DNA from: Jatrophihabitans sp.
GTDB taxonomy: Bacteria > Actinomycetota > Actinomycetes > Mycobacteriales > Jatrophihabitantaceae
Assembly: GCA_025966255.1 (NCBI GenBank)
Contig: JAOPVG010000572.1
Span: forward strand, 1-7,440
Direction: 5' to 3'
DNA length: 7,440 nt
The translations under genes and the position numbers were made by a program. The notes under the pieces are model-generated. The model saw only the letters and a list, made by a program, of their open reading frames with translations, ran no database searches and was not told the origin of the DNA. The first letter of the stretch is position 1. Each line of letters starts with the position of its first letter. Positions 1 through 6,570 of the stretch are shown piece after piece.

Positions 1-1
1 G

Positions 2-280
2 GCGCGGCAACTCGTCGCAGCATCGCCGAGCGCCACCTGCCCCAGGAACACGCCCCCGCACTCCACCCCGAGCCGGGCCCGCAGCTCACCAGACAGTTCG
101 TCCGCTACCAATCCCCCGCCGCCGGCCGGCTCAACGTCGTCCTCGCTGACATCGCAGGCGACGGCGAGCGCGGGCCAGGGCTCTATCGGGGTCACGCTGG
201 CCGTAGCGGCCGCGCTCGTCGTCCTCGGGGGGTTAGGCGTCCTCCTTCTCACGCGGCGCTCCGGATGGCGCTCCGGCTGA
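2..280 (+). CDS. C-terminal part of a Ser/Thr/Pro-rich, membrane-anchored surface protein (5' end outside window)
   Basis: The reading frame is open from the left edge to a TGA at 278-280. The visible 92 residues begin with a long Ser/Thr/Pro/Ala-rich stretch including a run of four prolines. A hydrophobic segment of about 22 residues follows (beginning GVTLAVAAALVVLGG), then a short Arg-rich tail (RRSGWRSG). This is the layout of a C-terminally anchored cell-surface stalk: extracellular linker, membrane helix, cytoplasmic positive tail. The motif TASAG stands just before the helix and resembles a degenerate LAxTG sortase site without the Leu and Thr; the neighbour at 403-765 has TASTG in the same place. 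The N-terminal domain, which would tell the function, is outside the window. Another frame (the one used by 403-765) is also open here, but it has no anchor-like segment, so this frame is preferred. Confidence 0.6.
   Translation, partial: ARQLVAASPSATCPRNTPPHSTPSRARSSPDSSSATNPPPPAGSTSSSLTSQATASAGQGSIGVTLAVAAALVVLGGLGVLLLTRRSGWRSG
255..276 (+). repeat. Short tandem duplication at the end of the first gene
   Basis: The 10-mer GGCGCTCCGG occurs at 255-264 and again at 267-276, separated by AT. It encodes the RSG-W-RSG repetition in the positively charged tail of the anchored protein, and looks like a simple 12-base slippage duplication. Confidence 0.6.
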
Positions 281-324
281 CGACGAAAGCTTCGGCGGCG
301 GACGCGGCTCGGGACCCACTCGTT

Positions 325-353
325 TTGCGGACTCCGGCGTCATCGACTATGGT
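325..353 (+). promoter_or_regulatory. Candidate housekeeping sigma promoter for the 403-3348 gene group
   Basis: TTGCGG (325-330) and TATGGT (348-353) are separated by exactly 17 bases and fit the -35 (TTGnnn) and -10 (TAnnnT) pattern of housekeeping sigma factors in high-GC Gram-positives. A start of transcription near 360 would leave a leader of about 43 bases before the ATG at 403. The promoter lies between the stop of the preceding gene and the next one, so 403-765, the DUF4012 gene and the phosphatidyltransferase gene may share it. It rests on pattern matching only. Confidence 0.5.
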
Positions 354-402
354 CGCGTTTGATCCATGTTGGGTCGCGCACATAATCGGGGGAGAGTGCG
401 CC

Positions 403-765
403 ATGCTTTCTGTTTCCATCCTGCGCCGAAGCGCATCAATCGCGGTCGTCGCCTTGCTGGCCATGGTCGGCCTGCTCATGGCCATGTCGCTGCGAACCAC
501 CGCCAACGCCGAACCGGCCTACCCGCCCACGGTGCCCTGCACCAGTGGCGCGGCCAGCAGTTCGGTGTCGAGTGGCTCGACCTGTTCGTCGGCGCCCGCG
601 GATCCCGCAGTCACGCACCGGACCAATCTCACCAACACAGATCCCGCCGGGACCAGCACGGCCAGCACCGGCTTTGCCGCAATCACGGCATCGGTGATCG
701 CGGTCGCGCTGCTCGGTGGCGGTGGGCTGCTCCTGGTGATCGGTCGCCGGCGCAAGCAGACCTGA
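403..765 (+). CDS. Small secreted Ser/Thr-rich protein with C-terminal membrane anchor
   Basis: The product has 120 residues. Residues 1-36 form a signal peptide: an Arg pair at 8-9, a hydrophobic core at about 13-28 and an ANA cleavage motif at 34-36. The mature part is a short Ser/Thr/Ala-rich stalk with two cysteines (C46, C61) that could form a 16-residue disulfide loop. A C-terminal hydrophobic segment (about 92-113) is followed by a basic tail RRRKQT. TASTG (86-90) just before the helix is a degenerate form of the LAxTG signal of class E sortases, lacking the Leu. The ATG at 403 was chosen over an in-frame ATG at 265 because a GGGGGAGAG ribosome binding site (387-395) lies 7 bases upstream of it and a promoter lies between the two. 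It precedes the DUF4012 gene by 41 bases and is probably cotranscribed. No family is recognised; a small surface-anchored protein is the safest description. Confidence 0.7.
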   Translation: MLSVSILRRSASIAVVALLAMVGLLMAMSLRTTANAEPAYPPTVPCTSGAASSSVSSGSTCSSAPADPAVTHRTNLTNTDPAGTSTASTGFAAITASVIAVALLGGGGLLLVIGRRRKQT

Positions 766-776
766 CGCAGTACCGT

Positions 777-835
777 CTCGGCCAGCCAGGAGGGGTCACC
801 CGCGTCGTGAACCGTTCGTTCCCTGGCTGGCTGAG
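777..835 (+). promoter_or_regulatory. Inverted repeat/hairpin enclosing the ribosome binding site and start of the DUF4012 gene
   Basis: Positions 777-790 (CTCGGCCAGCCAGG) are complementary to 822-835 (CCTGGCTGGCTGAG): 13 Watson-Crick pairs plus one G-U pair (780/832), closing a 31-base loop. The loop holds most of the Shine-Dalgarno sequence AGGAGGGG (788-795, its first three bases inside the stem) and the GTG start at 807. The structure could limit translation of the DUF4012 gene relative to the upstream small gene, stabilise a processed mRNA end, or act as a DNA palindrome for a protein. There is no T-run after it, so it is not a standard intrinsic terminator. Confidence 0.5.
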
Positions 836-2579
836 TGCTGGGCGGATGGATCGGCGGCTGGTCACGCGTCTCGTCGGCAGTGCTGCGCTCGGCTTGGTGG
901 CGATCGGCGTGGCCTGGATCGTCGTCACCGGTTTGCTCGCCCGGTCGCAACTGAACCAGGCCAAGGCGGAACTCCGGCAGTTGCGCTCGGCGCTGTCCTC
1001 AGGTGATGCCGCCAACGCGCGATCCATCGCGCACGATCTCTCCGCGCACGCGCAGCGGGCGCACGCGTTGACTACTGGGCCGGCCTGGTGGGTGACGGCG
1101 AACGTTCCCGCTCTCGGTGCGCCGCTCGAGACCGCACGCACGATCGCGGCGCAGACCGATCTGGTCACCAGCCGGGTCCTGCCCGGCGTGATCCGCCTGT
1201 CGGACACCGTCACCAGCACGTCGCTGCGCGGCGCCTCGCGCATCAATCTGGCCCCTATCAACGACAGCGAGGCGACTCTCAGCACGGCGGCCGCCTCGGC
1301 CACCGACGCGCTCGCGCAGGTCAGCGCCGCTCCCTCGGGGACCTGGCTTCCGGCCGCCAACAGCGCCCGGAGTTCGGTGTTGACGAGCCTGACCGGTCTA
1401 CGCGACGACCTCACCGGCGCGCAGCGGGCCGTCCGAACGCTGCTGCCGATGCTCGGGCAGTCCACGCTGCAGCGGTACTTCGTCGGCTTCGAGAACGAGG
1501 CGGAGGCACGCGGCCTGGGCGGCCTGCCCGGAGCCTTTGCCATTCTCACCGTCGATCACGGTCGGTTCGCGTTCACCCATTTCGGCAACGACCCGGAGCT
1601 GAGCAAGGTGAGCGCTGACCTCGACCTCGGCGCGGACTTCAACACCCGCTACGGCCAGGACGCGCCGACCGAGACGTACATCAACTCCAATGTGAGCCCC
1701 GACTTCAGCGACGCCGCTCGCATCTGGGCGGCGATGTGGGAGAAGAAGTCCGGCCAGCACGTCGACGCCGCAATCGCCGTCGATCCGGTTGCGCTGAGCT
1801 ATCTCCTCAAGGCCACCGGCGCCGCATCACTCTCGGACGGCTCGCAGGTCAGCGCGGCGAACGTCGTCGCGCTCACCCAGAAGGCGCAGTACTCGAGGTT
1901 CTCCATCGACTCCGCGCGCAACGCTTTCCTGAACGACATCGCCCAGACCGTCGCCAAGAAGCTCACCAGCGGAGGCGGCAACACGGTGGCCCTGGTCCGG
2001 GCCGCGACGAAGGCAGTGGGCGAACGCCGGATCGCCGTGTGGAGCGCCGACCCGACGATCCAGGCCAACATCGTCGCGGCGGGCTACGGCGCGGTGCTGC
2101 AATCCAGCAATGCCTCCACTGGCTTCGTCGTGGTCAACGCAGCCGGCAGCAAGCTCGACTACTACCTTGAGCGAACTATGAGCTATCGCCGATCGAGCTG
2201 CGCGGCCGGCACCGCCATCGCCACCTTCACGCTCACCAACGACGCTCCCCGGTCCGGCCTGCCGGCGTACGTGACTGTCCGGGTTGACCATCCTCCGGCC
2301 GCGGCGCGGCCCGGCGACAATCGGCTGCTGGTCACGTACTACGCCAGCCACGGCGCGGACATCACCTCGGTGAAGGTCGACGGCCGGCGGACCGGCGTCA
2401 CCCCCTTGCCGGAGAAGGGACTCGTCACCGCGACGATCGACGTCGAGGTGCCCGCGCAGGCGTCGCGCACGATCACCGTCACCGTGCGTGAGCCAGTTCG
2501 GGACGGTCCGCTTCAGGTATTACGCCAGCCGCTCGTGCGTCCGATGAAGGTTGACCTCGATGCCCCCAACTGCAACTGA
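807..2579 (+). CDS. DUF4012 family membrane-anchored extracellular protein
   Basis: The product is 590 residues from the GTG at 807. A short basic N-terminus (RMDRR, 13-17) leads into one membrane helix (about 22-44), then a probable coiled coil rich in Gln/Leu/Arg (about 46-65) and an Ala/Thr/Ser-rich extracellular region. The DUF4012 core begins near residue 222 with YFVGFENEAEARGLGGLPGA, which matches the family's pattern of an 'F-N-aa-E-R-GG-PG' block, followed by a DFSDAARIWAAMW segment and AIAVDPVALSYLLKATG near 318-335. A beta-rich C-terminal part contains the only two cysteines (SSCAAG and the terminal PNCN), a possible disulfide. The molecular function of DUF4012 is unknown; members are often found beside polysaccharide genes. 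GTG 807 is chosen for the strong AGGAGGGG upstream (spacing 11); ATG 846 is an alternative that would drop 13 residues but has no good ribosome binding site. The 3' end overlaps the next gene. Confidence 0.88.
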   Translation: MNRSFPGWLSAGRMDRRLVTRLVGSAALGLVAIGVAWIVVTGLLARSQLNQAKAELRQLRSALSSGDAANARSIAHDLSAHAQRAHALTTGPAWWVTANVPALGAPLETARTIAAQTDLVTSRVLPGVIRLSDTVTSTSLRGASRINLAPINDSEATLSTAAASATDALAQVSAAPSGTWLPAANSARSSVLTSLTGLRDDLTGAQRAVRTLLPMLGQSTLQRYFVGFENEAEARGLGGLPGAFAILTVDHGRFAFTHFGNDPELSKVSADLDLGADFNTRYGQDAPTETYINSNVSPDFSDAARIWAAMWEKKSGQHVDAAIAVDPVALSYLLKATGAASLSDGSQVSAANVVALTQKAQYSRFSIDSARNAFLNDIAQTVAKKLTSGGGNTVALVRAATKAVGERRIAVWSADPTIQANIVAAGYGAVLQSSNASTGFVVVNAAGSKLDYYLERTMSYRRSSCAAGTAIATFTLTNDAPRSGLPAYVTVRVDHPPAAARPGDNRLLVTYYASHGADITSVKVDGRRTGVTPLPEKGLVTATIDVEVPAQASRTITVTVREPVRDGPLQVLRQPLVRPMKVDLDAPNCN

Positions 2580-3348
2580 CTCCGAGAGGAACGGGTCCGC
2601 CTTGCCGACAGCAACGCGACGCGAGGTGGTGGCCCGCCTGGCCTCGGCGCAGAAGAGCAACCGCGGCGCGGCGGGGTACTCACGATGGGTCAATCGCCGT
2701 GCGGGCCGGCACCTCGCGGCCATCGCCTACCTCGCCGGGCTGACACCGAACCAGGTCAGTGTGATCAGCGCCGTGTTCACCTTCCCGGCCATCGCCGCGA
2801 TCGCCGTGTTCGAGCCGACCTGGATCGAAGCCGTTGCGGTAACCCTCGCGTTGCTGATCGGGTACGCCTTCGATTCCGCGGATGGCCAGGTGGCGCGGTT
2901 GCGCGGCGGCGGCTCGCCGGCCGGGGAATGGCTCGACCACGTGCTCGACGCGCTCAAGGTATCGACGCTGCACCTGGCGATCGCGGTGGCGTGGTTCCGC
3001 TTCTACGATCTGCGCCACCCGGCTCTGCTTCTTGTTCCGCTCGGGTTCGCAGCGACGTCGGCGGTGTTCTTCTTCGCCCTGGTCTTGTCGGACATGCTGC
3101 GGCGCATCGCCCGGCTCAGCGCAGGAGGTTCCAGCGTGACGACGGCGAGCGTCGATCCGGACGAACGGGCACCCGTGCTGCGCTCGCTGGTCGTGCTGCC
3201 GAACGACTACGGAGTGCTGTGCCTGGCCGTGCTGCTGTTGAGCGTGCAGCCGGCATTCGTCACCGCGTACTCCGTGTTGCTCGCGGCCAACGTCGTATTC
3301 CTGCTCGTCGGTTGCGTCCGGTGGTTCCGGGAGATGCAAACGCTCTGA
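2560..3348 (+). CDS. CDP-alcohol phosphatidyltransferase family membrane protein
   Basis: Enzymes of this family move a phospho-alcohol or phosphatidyl group from a CDP-linked donor to an alcohol acceptor in the membrane. The diagnostic motif D-x2-DG-x2-AR-x8-G-x3-D-x3-D is complete: D105, D108, G109, A112, R113, G122, D126 and D130 of a 262-residue protein, which coordinate metal and bind CDP. A soluble N-terminal part of about 45 residues (with SAQKSNRGAAGYSRWVNRRAGR) precedes several hydrophobic helices, ending in CVRWFREMQTL, as expected for the six-helix fold. ATG 2560 is preferred over TTG 2551 because AAGG (2547-2550) is 9 bases upstream of it but abuts the TTG. The start lies inside the DUF4012 gene (20-base overlap), suggesting translational coupling. 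The substrate is not determined: phospholipid head group or polymer decoration are both possible, and the TagD-like gene next door hints at the latter. Confidence 0.9.
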   Translation: MPPTATDSERNGSALPTATRREVVARLASAQKSNRGAAGYSRWVNRRAGRHLAAIAYLAGLTPNQVSVISAVFTFPAIAAIAVFEPTWIEAVAVTLALLIGYAFDSADGQVARLRGGGSPAGEWLDHVLDALKVSTLHLAIAVAWFRFYDLRHPALLLVPLGFAATSAVFFFALVLSDMLRRIARLSAGGSSVTTASVDPDERAPVLRSLVVLPNDYGVLCLAVLLLSVQPAFVTAYSVLLAANVVFLLVGCVRWFREMQTL

Positions 3349-3350
3349 GG

Positions 3351-3782
3351 TCAGGGGTTGGCGACCATGGTGTACAGCGCTTGACGCAGCAACGTGCTCG
3401 ACGTCTGCAAGGTATACGGAAGGTAGACAACTTCGACGCCGACCGCGGCGAAATCGCTCTCGAGCTTGTCGCCCTTCGCTGTTCCCCGCCAGTCGTCGCC
3501 CTTGATGATGACGTCGAAGTGCAACTGGCGCCACATTTCGAGTTTCTCCGGTACGTCCTCGACGACCGTTTCGTCGACGTAGCGAATGCTGCGCACGATC
3601 TCAAGACGCTCGGCCAGCGGGACGACCGGTGCCTTGCCCTTGACACTGCGTGAGCGCTCGTCGCTGACGACTCCGGCGATCAGGAAGTCACACGCCAACC
3701 GGGCGTTACGCAAAATGTTCAGATGCCCGACGTGGAACATGTCAAACACACCGGGCACGTAGCCCACACGCGTGGAATTCAC
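3351..3782 (-). CDS. TagD-like nucleotidyltransferase (cytidylyltransferase family)
   Basis: The 143-residue product matches the small cytidylyltransferases typified by TagD, which makes CDP-glycerol from CTP and glycerol 3-phosphate. Visible landmarks are GVFDMFHVGHLNIL, holding the nucleotide-binding HxGH (H17, H20); SIRYVDE (65-71), the same as the TagD IRYVDE block; KGDDWRG (94-100), like GDDWEG of TagD; and VEVVYLPYTLQTSST (116-130) at the place of TagD's EVVYLPRTEGISTT. The Arg that opens the last TagD signature is Tyr123 here, so the substrate may not be glycerol 3-phosphate, and ADP-type transfer cannot be excluded. The start is GTG (3782-3780) with GGGGGA (3794-3789) 6 bases upstream; a second in-frame GTG five codons on is possible. 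It lies 111 bases downstream of the beta-helix gene and its stop is 2 bases from the stop of the converging phosphatidyltransferase gene. Confidence 0.85.
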   Translation of the reverse strand: MNSTRVGYVPGVFDMFHVGHLNILRNARLACDFLIAGVVSDERSRSVKGKAPVVPLAERLEIVRSIRYVDETVVEDVPEKLEMWRQLHFDVIIKGDDWRGTAKGDKLESDFAAVGVEVVYLPYTLQTSSTLLRQALYTMVANP

Positions 3783-3788
3783 AGTCGA

Positions 3789-3834
3789 TCCCCCGATTCG
3801 ACTAGAACTAACCTGACATTTCGGCGGCGGACAA
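3789..3834 (-). promoter_or_regulatory. Possible promoter and ribosome binding site of the TagD-like gene
   Basis: In the 111-base gap upstream of the nucleotidyltransferase gene the minus strand has TTGTCC (3834-3829), 17 bases, then TTAGTTCTAG (from 3811). This is a tolerable -35 with a poor -10. The Shine-Dalgarno GGGGGA is at 3794-3789. A second weak candidate is TATAGG (minus strand, in the CTATATGC at 3861-3868). The gap shows no convincing terminator, so read-through from the beta-helix gene is also possible. Confidence 0.25.
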
Positions 3835-3893
3835 ATAAGCGCGTCGAAGTCCCGGCAATCCTATATGCAGTCGTGCCCTACTGACCAGCCGAA

Positions 3894-6548
3894 TCAGAAC
3901 GTGCCCACGTGTCTGATGCCCGCCGCTACCCCCACCTTCTGCGCGATGTCGGCCGGAAGGGGCACGGCGATGGAGTCGTCGCTACCGGTGACTGCTGCGC
4001 TCTGCACGCTGGCGGTCGCCGGCGGCCGCAGTGAGTTGTTCCAGCTCTTGTTCAGCCCGGCGTTCAGCGCGGCCGGGTTGCGGTAGTAGGTCACCTTGAC
4101 GTTGTCCGAGCCGCCCCAGCCGACCATGACCGCCTGGCGACCACTTGTCGCCAGCCCGAACTCGTTGCCGTCGACGGTGATATTCATGGTGTCCGCCGGA
4201 ACGTGGGTCGCTTTGTCGAGCGCGTAGAACTGGAACGATCCGCCCGTCGTCAGCAGCAGGTTGTTGGACGCGACAATGTTTCGGCACACCCATGGGCTTG
4301 TCGCTTTGCTCGCTTCGGTGTTGCGCCGCGAATCCTGCGAGACACCGAGATCCCACGCGCTGTTGTCGAAGAACGCATTGTTGAACACTCGGACGTTCCC
4401 GGTGTCCAAGGCCGTGTAGCCCCGGGTGAAACCGGAGACCGTGTTGTTCGCGACCACACCGGTGTCCGAGAGCTCGGTCAGGATGCCGTACAGCCCATTC
4501 CCGGCCACGGTGTTACCGATGATGTCGAACCCGACCACGTTGACGTCGGTCCAGATGCCATTCACGGCGAGGTTGCCCACCACGTCGTTGTTGCGGATCA
4601 CGAACCCGTTCGCTCGGGTGATCTTGATTCCGCCACTGGCCGGCTGGGGATTGAAGTGCTCAGTGTTGTTGCCCGTGATCAGCGAATTCTCGATCACCGA
4701 ACCGCTGCCATTGTTGCTGTGCAATCCGGTCATGCCGTTCGCTGCGGCCGTGACGTGGTCGACGACGATGTTCGGCGACGCGATGGAGAGGCCCTGACCC
4801 GCGTTGTCGGAAACAACCACGTTCTCCACGGCGTCGCCGCCAAGGCTGCCACCCAGATAGACCGTGGCGATCTGCGACAGCGCCGTCGCGTACCGGCGAA
4901 CGCCGATACCGCGCAGCGTGACCCGGCCGGCCACCACGAAAGCCTGCGCCAGGTCGCTCGCCCGCACCGCGTGATCGGCCGGGTCGGAACCCATCGTGAG
5001 GGTGCGCGCGGAGTAGTCCACGGCGAATTGACCCGGACCGGGCGTGCTCGACGCAGCCACCTGCGCCAGTTGCTTGCCGTCGACGAACAGCTGGTCCGGG
5101 TAGGCCGCCATCGGGTACGCGGGGTTGACGAACCCGCCCGCGTCGGAACCCTTCAGGAAGCTCGCCGAGTGGTCGAACTGCGCGGTCCAGCCGGTAGCGA
5201 CCCACGTTGATCCCTTCCGGCTCCAATTCGTCACGGGCACGGAGCCGTCGAACCACACGGCCTCCCCCGGATAGGACTGAATGGTCACGCGCGTGCGCTG
5301 GAGGACGAACAGATCCTCGTGGTAGGTACCGGCCCGGAGGACGAGTGTCTGACCGATACCGGCCCTGGCCAACGCCGCGCGGACGGTACGGACAGGACTC
5401 GCCAGGGAGCCCGCGGCGGAGTCGTTGCCGGCGGTGGACGAAACGAAGATCGCATCCGACGGCACCGGGTATTGACTCGAGCCGACCGGCGCGGACCCGC
5501 GCGCGTCATTCCCCCCGACCGGCGGCGGTGGCGGCGGCACCGGCGTGGTGGCCGAGGTCGACGTCGACGTTGAGGACGACGCCGACGTGGACGCTGAGGT
5601 CGGCGGTTCCGAACTCGGGACCGGATTCGTGGGCCGAGCGGGGCTACCGATCTGGGTCAACTTCTTGCTGACCAGGCTGGCGATTCGCAACGTGGTCGCG
5701 GGCGACGTCCTCGAGGTAAGCGCCCTTATGCCCACGGCGCCGGCGCCGGTGACCCGGGTGCGCGACGAGTCCTTGTAACCGACTTGCCAGCCGGGAACTG
5801 TTGTTCCGCCCCCCCAGGTTCGGGCGTACAGAACGACCGGTGCTGACCCCCTCACGTAAGCCTCGAGATGAACGATTTTCCCGGGAGACGCGATGCGCCG
5901 CGTGACCACGATGCGGCCGAGTTGGCGTTCGACGTGGTTTCGGACCTGGACAAACCCGATGTACAACCGGCCCGTCGGGCCCACCCGCACGCTGGCCCGG
6001 TAGGAGTCGCCGTTGGCCTTCCTGCGCATCTCCACATTCACGTATTCGCCGGCGCCGACCTTCCTTCGCGCCGGCAAGCTGAAGGTGAGGCTGGTCGTCG
6101 AGTCGGTAGCCACCACCGAGCGCAGGGTGGCCGATGCCGAGTATCCGGAACGGATCGGACCGAGGTATGCATCCTGCCCATTTACCTTGGCGGGTGCGCC
6201 CGACACCGTGTACCGGCCGCCCAGCGTGGCGCTGCCCAAACCGGCGGATACCGTCCGGTTGAAATCGTCCCGCGCGAGCGTGGCTCCGCTCGCATAGCTC
6301 GTGGCGGCCGACGCGGTGGAGGTGGCCAGCGCCGCGAACGAGGTCACGGCCAGTGCAGCGACAACCGCGCCGGCGAGAAGTTGCCGGCCCGGCGTTCGGG
6401 AAAACGCGCGCGGTTCAAACCGCTGGGCGAAGGCTTCGTCGAGGTAGCGCGCACGAGTTCGGGCCGCCACAGCGCGGCGCGGGAGGCGACGTTTCGCTTC
6501 CGTTGGGGGCTGAACTCCGGAGTTTCGGCCGACGTGTTGAGGGGACAC
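3894..6548 (-). CDS. Secreted jelly-roll plus right-handed parallel beta-helix protein
   Basis: The 884-residue product starts with an Arg-rich stretch of about 55 residues, then a hydrophobic signal segment (57-78) and an ASA cleavage motif (79-81). Residues about 92-295, opening DDFNRTVSAGLGSATLGGRYTVSG, look like a LamG/concanavalin-like jelly-roll carbohydrate-binding module. A Ser/Thr/Pro linker (about 305-345, with seven prolines) leads to the second module: IFVSSTAGNDSAAGSLASPVRT (from 367), typical of DUF1565/pectate-lyase-like starts, then VLRAGTYHEDL and a series of beta-helix rungs rich in Asn (ENSLITGNN, IRNNDVVGN, DIIGNTVAGNGLYGI, VVANNTVSG, about 575-735). Such proteins bind, cleave or epimerise polysaccharides, or are structural; no catalytic residues can be named. 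There is a single cysteine (C755) and no C-terminal anchor. The start is GTG 6548; an in-frame TGA at 6560-6558 rules out anything longer. Its GGGGGAG site (6570-6564) is unusually far, 15 bases upstream. Confidence 0.85.
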   Translation of the reverse strand: MSPQHVGRNSGVQPPTEAKRRLPRRAVAARTRARYLDEAFAQRFEPRAFSRTPGRQLLAGAVVAALAVTSFAALATSTASAATSYASGATLARDDFNRTVSAGLGSATLGGRYTVSGAPAKVNGQDAYLGPIRSGYSASATLRSVVATDSTTSLTFSLPARRKVGAGEYVNVEMRRKANGDSYRASVRVGPTGRLYIGFVQVRNHVERQLGRIVVTRRIASPGKIVHLEAYVRGSAPVVLYARTWGGGTTVPGWQVGYKDSSRTRVTGAGAVGIRALTSRTSPATTLRIASLVSKKLTQIGSPARPTNPVPSSEPPTSASTSASSSTSTSTSATTPVPPPPPPVGGNDARGSAPVGSSQYPVPSDAIFVSSTAGNDSAAGSLASPVRTVRAALARAGIGQTLVLRAGTYHEDLFVLQRTRVTIQSYPGEAVWFDGSVPVTNWSRKGSTWVATGWTAQFDHSASFLKGSDAGGFVNPAYPMAAYPDQLFVDGKQLAQVAASSTPGPGQFAVDYSARTLTMGSDPADHAVRASDLAQAFVVAGRVTLRGIGVRRYATALSQIATVYLGGSLGGDAVENVVVSDNAGQGLSIASPNIVVDHVTAAANGMTGLHSNNGSGSVIENSLITGNNTEHFNPQPASGGIKITRANGFVIRNNDVVGNLAVNGIWTDVNVVGFDIIGNTVAGNGLYGILTELSDTGVVANNTVSGFTRGYTALDTGNVRVFNNAFFDNSAWDLGVSQDSRRNTEASKATSPWVCRNIVASNNLLLTTGGSFQFYALDKATHVPADTMNITVDGNEFGLATSGRQAVMVGWGGSDNVKVTYYRNPAALNAGLNKSWNNSLRPPATASVQSAAVTGSDDSIAVPLPADIAQKVGVAAGIRHVGTF
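5514..5625 (-). repeat. Low-complexity region encoding the Ser/Thr/Pro linker
   Basis: Near-tandem GTCGAC/GACGCC-type hexamers and a GGCGGCGGTGGCGGCGG run on the plus strand encode alternating Ser/Thr (STSTSTSA) and the polyproline stretch between the two modules of the beta-helix protein. The region is prone to slippage, so linker length may vary between strains. Confidence 0.6.
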
Positions 6549-6570
6549 GAGTTCGTCTCAATTCTCCCCC
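6540..6570 (-). promoter_or_regulatory. Ribosome binding site of the beta-helix gene with possible internal pairing
   Basis: The minus-strand Shine-Dalgarno GGGGGAG (6570-6564) is the only purine-rich site upstream of the GTG at 6548. GGGGA (6569-6565) can pair with TCCCC (6545-6541) in codons 2 and 3, extended by a G-U pair at 6570/6540, placing the start codon in the loop. An ATG directly followed by TAG (6575-6570) sits just upstream. Whether any of this has a role is not known. Confidence 0.3.

Noticed and set aside
281..324. Possible terminator hairpin CGAA-AGC-TTCG after the first gene.
   Set aside because: The stem is only four pairs with a three-base loop and no T-run, too weak to call.
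1..402. An alternative frame open from the left edge through the start of the 403-765 gene, which could be read as one long gene.
   Set aside because: It gives no membrane anchor or domain before 403, and a promoter and strong ribosome binding site lie directly before ATG 403. The competing frame ending at 280 shows a clear stalk-helix-basic tail.
366..806. Extension of the DUF4012 frame upstream to 366.
   Set aside because: It is open only by high GC, is out of frame with and wholly overlaps the small anchored protein, and its translation is Arg/His-rich without structure. The ribosome binding site at 788-795 supports 807.
683..1549. Long minus-strand open frame opposite the DUF4012 gene.
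   Set aside because: Arg/Ala/Ser-rich translation without motifs, antisense to a well-supported gene; a shadow of codon bias.
2680..3653. Overlapping long open frames on both strands across the phosphatidyltransferase gene.
   Set aside because: The CDP-alcohol motif is complete in only one frame; the others are Arg/Gln-rich shadows.
3783..3893. Intrinsic terminator between the beta-helix and TagD-like genes.
   Set aside because: No GC-rich stem followed by a T-run on the minus strand.
4203..5210. Long plus-strand open frame opposite the beta-helix gene.
   Set aside because: Composition (Arg/Asp/Val/His) and lack of motifs mark it as an antisense shadow; the minus-strand protein has clear domains.
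5545..5778. Plus-strand frame with an acidic EVDVDVEDDADVD repeat resembling a calcium-binding protein.
   Set aside because: It is the reverse of the Ser/Thr linker codons of the beta-helix gene; the acidic repeat is a by-product of that low-complexity DNA.
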